This document shows, piece by piece, positions 23,211 to 29,034 of a DNA stretch of 33,514 nucleotides; positions within the stretch are counted from its first letter, which is position 1; every line of letters begins with the position of its first letter. Below the pieces are notes generated by a model that saw only the letters and a list, made by a program, of their open reading frames with translations, was not told the DNA's origin and searched no databases. This DNA comes from a virus, in the IMG/VR virus record IMGVR_UViG_3300011116_000751, positions 1-33,514 of that record; one strand, given 5' to 3'. A program made the position numbers and the translations under genes.

Positions 23211-23771
23211 TTACTTACCGCAGGTTGGGCAGATAGCCTTTGCTGTAGGGGCTACAACCGCTGTTGTAGCGTTCTTGAACTTTGGGCGACCAAAGCCAAC
23301 AATTGAAATCTGTTCGCCAGCTTTGTTCTTTTTGAAACCACGAAGTTTCTTAGAGACCTGCCCACCATTGCGCTGTGAGCCCTTCTTATCTGGGCTTGTG
23401 TTGCCTTCAATAGTCCAGACAGTTCCATCGCCGTTGTCCTTGATAACAATTCCAACGTGAGATATGCGGTCTACGCCATCTGAAGGGAAATCAAAGTAGG
23501 CAATATCTCCTGGCTCTGGGTCAGCAATATCTGCATCAATCCAAGCGCCAGACTTCTTAAATGCTGCTGCGCCACCTGGTGTGTAAACAGTATTAGGTAC
23601 TTTTACCCCAGCCTCATTAGCGCACCACATTACAAAAGAGCCACACCAAGGCTGAAAGTTAGCCTTGGTAAAAGCGCCATACTTTGTTTCATTATCTTTA
23701 GGACCTTCAATAGTTCCTAATTCTGCCTTAGCAACTTCAATTAACTTATCTACTGTGCCTTGGTCTGCCAT
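23211..23771 (-). CDS. Endolysin, CHAP amidase/peptidase (186 aa)
   Basis: Cuts peptide bonds in host peptidoglycan at lysis. The CHAP domain covers about residues 5-162: catalytic Cys C43 in QPWCGSFVMWC, His H105 in ISHVGIV, and acidic/polar third position in TIEGNTS (E122/N124). GDIAYFDF (89-95) is also typical. The C-terminus ends AICPTCGK with a lone CxxC, unusual, perhaps half of a metal site. No signal peptide, so it needs a holin. AGGAG precedes ATG 23771, which overlaps the stop of the 128-aa membrane gene (TAATG). Confidence 0.9.
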   Translation of the reverse strand: MADQGTVDKLIEVAKAELGTIEGPKDNETKYGAFTKANFQPWCGSFVMWCANEAGVKVPNTVYTPGGAAAFKKSGAWIDADIADPEPGDIAYFDFPSDGVDRISHVGIVIKDNGDGTVWTIEGNTSPDKKGSQRNGGQVSKKLRGFKKNKAGEQISIVGFGRPKFKNATTAVVAPTAKAICPTCGK

Positions 23772-24157
23772 TAGTTGTTCTCCTTATCCCAGTCTTCATC
23801 AACTGGATGCTCTTCTGGAACTTGTCCATCAGGCTTTCCTGTAGGCTCAGCAGCAATAACAATGCTCTTACCTGACTGATTAGCTTCAACTTGTAGGTCA
23901 GCTGCTGTCTTAGAGTTAACATCAACTGCAGCAAAAGCTGAGTTAATTTCATCTAATGAAAGCTTTCCATCATTCATAAAGCCGCGAGCTAGTTTTTCAA
24001 TTACTGCGGCAACTGCTGTAAGACCAGCAACTGTAATTGCTTTTGCTACTGAGATGCCTGCAACTGAACCTGCACCAATTACTGATAGGCCAGATGCTGC
24101 AAATACTGCAACGATGCGTAAAAGCACGTTGCCAAACATTTTAAATCCGTTTTTCAT
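23771..24157 (-). CDS. Membrane protein with EF-hand-like loop, lysis cassette (128 aa)
   Basis: One or two hydrophobic segments at residues about 10-55 (NVLLRIVAVFAASGLSVIGAG, then ITVAGLTAVAAVIEKLA), then NDGKLSLDEINSAFAAV (62-78), an EF-hand-like helix-loop that I recognise in membrane proteins next to actinophage endolysins. The C-terminal 45 residues are acidic and disordered (EEHPVDEDWDKENN). It lies directly upstream of the endolysin and downstream of a smaller two-TM protein. A holin or holin-partner role is likely; calcium binding is possible but not certain because the loop is shortened. Confidence 0.72.
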   Translation of the reverse strand: MKNGFKMFGNVLLRIVAVFAASGLSVIGAGSVAGISVAKAITVAGLTAVAAVIEKLARGFMNDGKLSLDEINSAFAAVDVNSKTAADLQVEANQSGKSIVIAAEPTGKPDGQVPEEHPVDEDWDKENN

Positions 24158-24327
24158 TATTCATCCTTTGGGTTACGTAGTGGATATGTAATAGCCCAAG
24201 CAATTAATGTTCCAATAATTGCATAGCCAACGATTGTTTTAGCAGACCCATCAAGAACTACCCAAGCAATAAACATACCTAGTAGTGTCCATAGTTGGTC
24301 AACCATGTCTGTGAATATCTTCTTCAA
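24157..24327 (-). CDS. Two-TM mini-protein, holin candidate (56 aa)
   Basis: Starts at TTG 24327 with GAGGAG 9 bases upstream and a TTGA overlap with the stop of the lectin-stalk gene; an in-frame ATG at 24306 would give 49 aa. Two hydrophobic segments: about 10-25 (LWTLLGMFIAWVVLD) and about 31-49 (IVGYAIIGTLIAWAITYPL), then a charged tail (RNPKDE). The stop overlaps the next start (TAATG). Size, topology and place directly before the lysis genes fit a small class II-like holin. It would be missed by a caller restricted to ATG and at least 60 aa. Confidence 0.7.
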   Translation of the reverse strand: MKKIFTDMVDQLWTLLGMFIAWVVLDGSAKTIVGYAIIGTLIAWAITYPLRNPKDE

Positions 24328-25976
24328 GGTCTGCGTCTCCTCACGCTCTTTGATTCACTGGAGGCGCCTCCGCCTCCAGAACTTCCTCCGCCGTTTCCGC
24401 CAGAGCGAGTTCCGCTTGATGCGGCACCTCCAGCAGCTGCTACTGCATTAATTGCAGCATTACCTGCAATAACGGCAGCAACTACCATTTTTTGTGCTTC
24501 TTCACGTTCTTGTGGGGACATGTCAGCACCAATGTTTCCTAGTGCTTGTAGTGCCTCACCTGGGTCGCTAAATAGTGCGCCAATTAATTCTGATGGGTTC
24601 TCTAGTAAAACTAGAGCCGCAGCAACGTCTGCTGTAATTATAACTTCATTACCGTTCTCATCCTGTCTAACCTCAACAGGAGTCTCGGGTGGTAGGTCTT
24701 TATATTCAAGACCAGCTTCTTTAATAGCTTCAGCAGTAATAGATTGTCCAGGAGCAACAGATGCAATTAGCGCCTCTGCTACTACTTCTTTTTCTGCTTC
24801 AGTAAGTTTGCCATCAGCTAGCGCATCCTTGACAGCTTCTGCTACAGTTGGCTCCTGATTTACAGGAGGTTGTGATGGTTCTACTATCGGATTTTGTGGC
24901 TCTGGCTTTGGTGACGGCGGTACTGGTTCTGGTGCCACAGGTGGCTCAGGTGCCACAGGGGGCTCCACAGGCGCTACGGGTGGCTCTGAAGGCTCTTCCA
25001 CGGGTGGTTGGGGTTCTGTGGGTGGTAATGGCGCTTCTATGGGTGGCTCAGTAGATGGCCCGCCAATTGACCCCTCAGGGTCTGGAAGCGCTACAGGAGG
25101 CTCTGGAGCAGGCTCAGGAGCAGGTTCTAAAGTTGGCTCAGGAGCAGGTACAGGTTCTGGGATTGGCTGTGGCAAAGGTTCAGGAACTGGTTGAGGCTTT
25201 GGAACCACAGGGGTGGGTTCAGTTGGAATTGGATTTGGAGTAGGCGATGGAACCACAGGAGATGGCACAGGAGACGGCTCTGGCTTTGGAAGAAGCGGCT
25301 CAGTCGGCTCTGGCAAAGGCAAAGGCTTTGGGTCTTTTGAAGGCTCAGGAGAAGGAGTAGGCAATGGCGTTGGGTCTGGGAGTTTCGTTGGCGGTATTGG
25401 CTCTGGCTTATTGGTATCTACAGGAGAAGGAGTAGGTGAAGGTGAAGGCAACGGAGTTATATTGGTTGGCAAAGGTGAAGGCTCTGGAGCTACGAGTATC
25501 GGAGCTGGAGATGGCTCTGGCTTTGGCTCAGGAGAAAGCAATGTGGAAGGAGTAGGAGATGGTTCTGGTACAACAGTTTGTGTTGGGCTTGGTGTTGGTT
25601 CTGGGCTTGGTTCTGGTTGTGTGGTTGGAGCAGGTGAAGAAGACGGCTCGGGAGCGCTCTCATTACTTGGACTTGGGAAAGGACTCGCGGTTGGCTCAGG
25701 AGAGGTCTCTGGCTTCACTGGTTCAGAAATCGGAAGAGGATTAATAAGTTTATATTCAATAGACACATTAAGTCTTTTATAAGTTCCACTGCAAGGGTCA
25801 CCAAATACGCCATTATTAGCTGAGATAGTAGCTGTTTCTTTTCCTAATACAGCATTAGCAACAATTTCTATTGAGTTTGCGGCATGGCACTTACCTAAAG
25901 TGTTTCCATTAGGGGTGCCGTAACTTGCAAATAAGACTGTTGTAAACATAGAACCAATAGGTGCTTTTAACACCAT
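24324..25976 (-). CDS. SUEL-type lectin with proline-rich stalk and C-terminal anchor (550 aa or more)
   Basis: Residues about 1-76 match a SUEL/rhamnose-binding lectin domain: LFASYGTPNG, KCHA, GVFGDPCSGTYKRLNV (YG, DPC and K-L motifs kept; several cysteines replaced). Residues about 80-370 are a Pro/Glu/Ser repeat stalk (PEPSPEP type). A folded part follows (about 375-495, including ADGKLTEAEKEVVAEAL and DLPPETPVEVRQDENGNEV). A hydrophobic helix is at about 496-519, then a Gly/Ser tail ending VRRRR. The frame stays open upstream of ATG 25976 to about 26108 and encodes a good signal peptide (ALRLFAALFVATSAAFF, then STAYA cleavage site), but that stretch has no ATG, GTG or TTG. The real start is therefore likely ATT/ATC near 26103-26108 or needs a frameshift. 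Probably a cell-wall-spanning, surface-exposed lectin. Confidence 0.72.
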   Translation of the reverse strand: MVLKAPIGSMFTTVLFASYGTPNGNTLGKCHAANSIEIVANAVLGKETATISANNGVFGDPCSGTYKRLNVSIEYKLINPLPISEPVKPETSPEPTASPFPSPSNESAPEPSSSPAPTTQPEPSPEPTPSPTQTVVPEPSPTPSTLLSPEPKPEPSPAPILVAPEPSPLPTNITPLPSPSPTPSPVDTNKPEPIPPTKLPDPTPLPTPSPEPSKDPKPLPLPEPTEPLLPKPEPSPVPSPVVPSPTPNPIPTEPTPVVPKPQPVPEPLPQPIPEPVPAPEPTLEPAPEPAPEPPVALPDPEGSIGGPSTEPPIEAPLPPTEPQPPVEEPSEPPVAPVEPPVAPEPPVAPEPVPPSPKPEPQNPIVEPSQPPVNQEPTVAEAVKDALADGKLTEAEKEVVAEALIASVAPGQSITAEAIKEAGLEYKDLPPETPVEVRQDENGNEVIITADVAAALVLLENPSELIGALFSDPGEALQALGNIGADMSPQEREEAQKMVVAAVIAGNAAINAVAAAGGAASSGTRSGGNGGGSSGGGGASSESKSVRRRRP

Positions 25977-26108
25977 GGCTCGACCTTCGCCAACAGAGGC
26001 GTCTATAACGCCTTGGTCAGCGTAGGCTGTTGATTCGTATAATAAAGGAAAGAAAGCTGCGGATGTTGCTACAAATAGTGCTGCGAATAAACGCAGTGCT
26101 TTGATAAT
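25977..26108 (-). other. Signal-peptide-coding extension of the lectin-stalk gene without a standard start
   Basis: In frame with the gene at 24324..25976. Encodes IIKALRLFAALFVATSAAFF, PLLYESTAYA, then DQGVIDASVGEGRA: a basic n-region, hydrophobic core and an A-Y-A cleavage motif. The frame is closed by TGA at 26114-26112. The nearest ATG (26115) is one base out of frame. One base less in the ATATTATC region would join that ATG to this frame. Confidence 0.6.
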
Positions 26109-26139
26109 ATCTCATTCCCGTAAGAGTACATTTAGTTTA

Positions 26140-26334
26140 TCAAATTAAAATGAATTCGTCAGGGTCATATATAGATATAGATTTATTTAATAGAGGTACT
26201 GACAGCTCTTTTGCGTGATGTCCGCAAAACATAAGCTCACCATTTAAAAATGTAACGATAACTTTTGCTTGTGCATTACAAGAATCGCAGCGGTCAAGCG
26301 CAGTTATATCTCGCTCAACGGCTTTTGTAGGCAC
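26140..26334 (-). CDS. DUF7455-like zinc protein (64 aa)
   Basis: The pattern TALDRCDSCNAQAKVIVTFLNGELMFCGHHAKEL matches a small family widespread in actinobacteria and their phages (DUF7455): CxxC at residues 16 and 19, and FCGHH at 36-40. It probably binds one zinc ion. Starts at GTG 26334, with GGAG upstream and a one-base overlap with the previous stop (TAGTG). This gene is one of the clearer signs of an actinobacterial host. Function unknown. Confidence 0.82.
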   Translation of the reverse strand: MPTKAVERDITALDRCDSCNAQAKVIVTFLNGELMFCGHHAKELSVPLLNKSISIYDPDEFILI

Positions 26335-26522
26335 TATAGACGTTCTCCGCGTGAGCGCTTAGAGTTTTCAATGTCCTCTGCATCACGTGATAAAGGTCGA
26401 TGACGGTGGCGCTTTTTCGCTTCCTCTTCGCCTTGTTCATTTTGAGATTCCGCTGTCCAAGAAAAGTCCATGCCTTCTGGCATAACACCATCAAATTGGG
26501 TTTCTGAACGTTTATCTGTCAC
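26334..26522 (-). CDS. Small charged protein (62 aa)
   Basis: Unrecognised. Starts at GTG 26522, overlapping the upstream stop (GTGA). The first half is acidic (FDGVMPEGMDFSWTAESQNEQGEEE) and the second half strongly basic with His/Arg (KKRHRHRPLSRD, SKRSRGERL). Probably disordered, with a charge split that could bridge protein and nucleic acid. Coupled on both sides. Confidence 0.55.
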   Translation of the reverse strand: MTDKRSETQFDGVMPEGMDFSWTAESQNEQGEEEAKKRHRHRPLSRDAEDIENSKRSRGERL

Positions 26523-26740
26523 GCTACACCGCTTCCTGCACCTGTCATTGCTGCGCCAGCTGCTGCGCCGCTTCCAGAGTTCATACTAGCACCTTCTTCT
26601 GTGTTTGACATAGGTGACTCTGCGCCACCGTTACCCACAACACCAGAACCACCAATAGTTAGATAAGAAGGGTGTAATACATCCCATACACCGCGATTAG
26701 GATATTGGGCTTGGTAAGTGTATTTTTTAGCAAATTTCAT
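26519..26740 (-). CDS. Small Gly/Ala/Ser-rich protein (73 aa)
   Basis: Unrecognised. Starts MKFAKKYTYQAQYPNRGVWD and reads into a Gly/Ala/Ser tail (GSGAAAGAAMTGAGSGVA). No cysteine; the tail is too polar for a TM segment. The start directly follows the previous stop. Could be a minor virion component. Confidence 0.55.
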   Translation of the reverse strand: MKFAKKYTYQAQYPNRGVWDVLHPSYLTIGGSGVVGNGGAESPMSNTEEGASMNSGSGAAAGAAMTGAGSGVA

Positions 26741-27208
26741 TTACTTTTTCTTTTTAATAGGAGAAGAAAGTCCTTTTTTATTTAACTTTGTAGCTTGTTC
26801 AATAGTAAGACGTCCTTTACCTAACATCTCACGTACTACTTTTACAGGAGCTTTGCCTTTAGGTTTGCTAGTTTTACGCTCTCTATCTACCTTTTCAGTA
26901 GCCTCTTCGCGCCCTAAACGAACACGTTTTTCTGCGTGTGCTGCTGTAGCGGAACCGCTAACAGGTATGTTGCTACGATAAACTTTAGCGCGCTTACCGT
27001 CTTTACCTGCAGGCTGCTTATAATCATATTCAAACGCTCTTGGTGTTCCTGTAGAGTTTTCTACTAACGCGTTAGACACACGAGGAAACCCACCACCACC
27101 TAAACCGGCAGCTCCTTTTTCTTCTGCACTAGTGAATTTGCGAACAGACTTCTGTTCTTCAGCTGCTTGTTGCAGCCCAGACTGGTCTTCACCTTTACGA
27201 TAAATCAT
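26741..27208 (-). CDS. Basic hypothetical protein (155 aa)
   Basis: Unrecognised. The N-terminal half is polar (MIYRKGEDQSGLQQAAEEQK, GAAGLGGGGFPRVSNALVEN), the middle is basic with AHAEKRVRLGREEATEKVDR, and the end is KVVREMLGKGRLTIEQATKLNKKG followed by a Lys-rich tail (PIKKKK). The REMLGKGRLT..QA segment could be a small helix-turn-helix-like unit, but this is weak. ATG 27208 overlaps the upstream stop (TAATG). Confidence 0.55.
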   Translation of the reverse strand: MIYRKGEDQSGLQQAAEEQKSVRKFTSAEEKGAAGLGGGGFPRVSNALVENSTGTPRAFEYDYKQPAGKDGKRAKVYRSNIPVSGSATAAHAEKRVRLGREEATEKVDRERKTSKPKGKAPVKVVREMLGKGRLTIEQATKLNKKGLSSPIKKKK

Positions 27209-27384
27209 TAGTTGCCTCCTAAGTACTTTTTACGACGTTCTGAAAATGCTTCTTGGTTTTTAGCCGCTTCTTGTACCTCTGGGGAAGCAGCAGCCATGTT
27301 TTCTGTAGAGCTGCGCGCAGCCTGAACTTGAGCAAGGAACTCTTCAGTTCGCTTAGAGCTTGGGTCCTGGTTGCGATTAATCAT
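27208..27384 (-). CDS. Small helical protein (58 aa)
   Basis: Starts MINRNQDPSSKRTEEFLAQV and ends NQEAFSERRKKYLGGN. Predicted mostly helical, Ala/Gln/Glu/Arg-rich, perhaps a small coiled coil. Both ends are coupled by TAATG overlaps, good evidence that it is a real gene. Function unknown. Confidence 0.6.
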   Translation of the reverse strand: MINRNQDPSSKRTEEFLAQVQAARSSTENMAAASPEVQEAAKNQEAFSERRKKYLGGN

Positions 27385-27689
27385 TACTTAATCTTACTCT
27401 GTACGCTCTTGCCTTGGGGCATGTAGCCAACACTTGGCTTGTATTGGTCAGAACGAGTTCCAGGGTTACCTAGAACAGCACCAGCAACCTCTTTAACCTG
27501 ATTAATTATATTGCGGTTACCCGCTACATCTAGAGGCTTATTCTGCATAGCGTTTGCGCCACCATAACGGGCAATCTGAACGTTTGTACCTACCGCAGTG
27601 CCTACGTCGCGCACGTTCTGTGCAACATTACCTACATAGCCGCCGACCTTCTTAGCAACATTACCAAACTGACTAATTGCTGGAAACAT
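27384..27689 (-). CDS. Small virion-type protein (101 aa)
   Basis: Unrecognised. Amphipathic helices with Val/Ala/Gly/Asn spacing (VAKKVGGYVGNVAQNVRDVG, INQVKEVAGAVLGNPGT), which recall small internal or membrane-active virion proteins. GGAG lies before ATG 27689. No cysteine. It overlaps the next gene by one base. Confidence 0.55.
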   Translation of the reverse strand: MFPAISQFGNVAKKVGGYVGNVAQNVRDVGTAVGTNVQIARYGGANAMQNKPLDVAGNRNIINQVKEVAGAVLGNPGTRSDQYKPSVGYMPQGKSVQSKIK

Positions 27690-27982
27690 TATTTCTCGTT
27701 CTCCTTCTTGCCTGCACGGCGTTTGTTTTCTTTTGCTACGTTCTTAGAGTGGCTAAGAGCGCGTAAGTTACCTTTACCATCATTGTTCTTGTTATTATCT
27801 TTGTGGTCTACATCTGTGTTCTTAGATAACTTCTTACCGGTCTTAGACTCATAGTCTGCGCGAGCTTTGTTCTTAGATGTAGTAACCCACTTATCGCCTA
27901 CCTTTTTCTTGTATACATAAATGGGACGACCACCGTTCTCAGCGGAACCCTTGTACGGGCCAAAACGCTTACTTTCCGCCAT
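27689..27982 (-). CDS. HNH-type nuclease (97 aa)
   Basis: The core TDVDHKDNNKNNDGKGNLRALSHSKNVAKEN (residues 56-86) matches HNH endonucleases: D59-H60 (metal and general base), N72 and the N81 position. The N-terminal part (GGRPIYVYKKKVGDKWVTTSK) resembles the small beta part seen in phage HNH proteins. Likely nicks or cuts DNA as a homing or packaging-associated enzyme. ATG 27982 lies inside the end of the endonuclease VII gene (14-base overlap), so two nuclease genes are co-translated. Confidence 0.8.
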   Translation of the reverse strand: MAESKRFGPYKGSAENGGRPIYVYKKKVGDKWVTTSKNKARADYESKTGKKLSKNTDVDHKDNNKNNDGKGNLRALSHSKNVAKENKRRAGKKENEK

Positions 27983-28505
27983 CTAACGTCTCCTCATCTA
28001 AATAGTCCAATACCTTAGCAATCATAGCAAGACCTGTATTTTCTATGTGCCCTAGGATAACATTGCATTTAAAGCATAAAAGCCCTCGGACTGCCCCAGT
28101 TTCATGATTATGGTCTACAGCTAATCTGCGGTCAAGTTCCTCTGGGTTAGCGCATATTTTGCATAACCCGCCCTGGGCATCGTGCATTTGGTTGTAGTCG
28201 TCCAGTGTGATACCAAAGCGTTGAATAAGCTTACGGTTACGCTCTTTGTCAGGGTCAGCGGCGCGCACGGACCTAGCACGAGCGTTTCTAGCCTCTTTAT
28301 TAGAAGCATGATAAGCGCGGCTGCGGGCTAATTCTTCTTCAGACAAAGGGGTTGGGTCATTATCGTATTTAAACTTAGCATCTTCTAAAGTGCATGGTTT
28401 GCAACGACTCACGATAGTTGCTGTTCCAGCTTTAGTAGTCTTCTTGTAGAAGTCGTCTACTGGCAGCTCAAAGCCGCATTTAGTGCACTTCTTTGTCTCA
28501 GCCAT
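27969..28505 (-). CDS. Endonuclease VII-type recombination nuclease (178 aa)
   Basis: Resolves branched DNA (Holliday junctions) during replication or packaging. Starts at ATG 28505 (MAETKKCTKCGFELPVDDFY) with AAAGGAAAG upstream. Zinc site 1: C7, C10, C35, C38. Catalytic zinc part: C115, C118, DHNHETGAVRGLLCFKCN (131-148; C144, C147). This is the endonuclease VII fold seen in many phages; an extra N-terminal CxxC...CxxC zinc ribbon precedes it. Overlaps the upstream 65-aa gene by 8 bases and the HNH gene by 14 bases. Confidence 0.88.
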   Translation of the reverse strand: MAETKKCTKCGFELPVDDFYKKTTKAGTATIVSRCKPCTLEDAKFKYDNDPTPLSEEELARSRAYHASNKEARNARARSVRAADPDKERNRKLIQRFGITLDDYNQMHDAQGGLCKICANPEELDRRLAVDHNHETGAVRGLLCFKCNVILGHIENTGLAMIAKVLDYLDEETLDGGK

Positions 28506-28695
28506 TTGTGAACTTTCCTTTAAACGGGCTATCTGGAAATAGTTTATCAGATACATTTTTAATGAATTCTTCTGACTTAACTCTCTCATCTGGCGTGTAA
28601 CTTTCTGGTTCCACATATTTAATAAAGTTATATGCGCTATCAACCCTGCTTAAATTAAGCTTACGATTTGGGTCATGGGCTCTGTCCTTAGCCAT
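28498..28695 (-). CDS. Small hypothetical protein (65 aa)
   Basis: Starts MAKDRAHDPNRKLNLSRVDS and ends SDKLFPDSPFKGKFTNG. Predicted helical, mixed charge. The first ten residues resemble the start of the 58-aa protein at 31313..31489 (MAEDRAHRRE), perhaps coincidental. Coupled to the neighbouring genes by overlaps. Function unknown. Confidence 0.6.
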   Translation of the reverse strand: MAKDRAHDPNRKLNLSRVDSAYNFIKYVEPESYTPDERVKSEEFIKNVSDKLFPDSPFKGKFTNG

Positions 28696-28853
28696 TACTT
28701 GCTCTTTTTCTTTGCAGCGTTCATGTTATCAACAAGATTAGGATAAGGACGCCCAGCAGCTTTAGCGCTAGCTTTAGCTGCAGACTTCTTTTTTGGAGAA
28801 AGCTTCTTGTCTTTATTTGTAGGGTCTTTAGTTTCCCATACCTTCTTATCCAT
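28695..28853 (-). CDS. Small Lys-rich protein (52 aa)
   Basis: Starts MDKKVWETKDPTNKDKKLSP, then KKKSAAKASAKAAGRPYPNL and an MNAAKKKSK end. Strongly basic, Lys/Ala-rich, histone-tail-like. Overlaps the upstream gene by 8 bases and the downstream one by one base (TAATG). Probably binds nucleic acid; no family recognised. Confidence 0.6.
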   Translation of the reverse strand: MDKKVWETKDPTNKDKKLSPKKKSAAKASAKAAGRPYPNLVDNMNAAKKKSK

Positions 28854-29034
28854 TTTTCTTATGCCAATCTTTAGTTGCCTTTACGCCTTGCTTGATAGTT
28901 TTGGCGCCTGCCTTCTTAGTAAGGTTAATCTTATCGTACTTTCCCTTATTTCCAACATGGTCAACAATAACTTCGCCTTTTTTGTTCTTTTTAATAGTGT
29001 GCTTTTCTCCAGCGGCTTTAATAACTTTACTCAT
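28846..29034 (-). CDS. Small Lys-rich protein (62 aa)
   Basis: Starts MSKVIKAAGEKHTIKKNKKG at ATG 29034, overlapping the previous stop by four bases (ATGA). Contains EVIVDHVGNKGKYDKINLTK and ends DWHKKNG. The KKGEVIVDHVG segment could be a beta-hairpin; the remainder is basic. Function unknown. Confidence 0.6.
   Translation of the reverse strand: MSKVIKAAGEKHTIKKNKKGEVIVDHVGNKGKYDKINLTKKAGAKTIKQGVKATKDWHKKNG

Noticed and set aside
25213-25782. Long Gly-rich open frame on the plus strand
   Set aside because: It is the antisense of the Pro/Glu/Ser-rich stalk of the lectin gene; codon composition and missing ribosome binding site argue against it.
26017-26115. 32-codon ORF from ATG 26115 (MRYYQSTAFI...)
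   Set aside because: It is one base out of frame with the signal peptide and codes for no plausible protein; kept only as a possible partner in a frameshift or sequence-error explanation.
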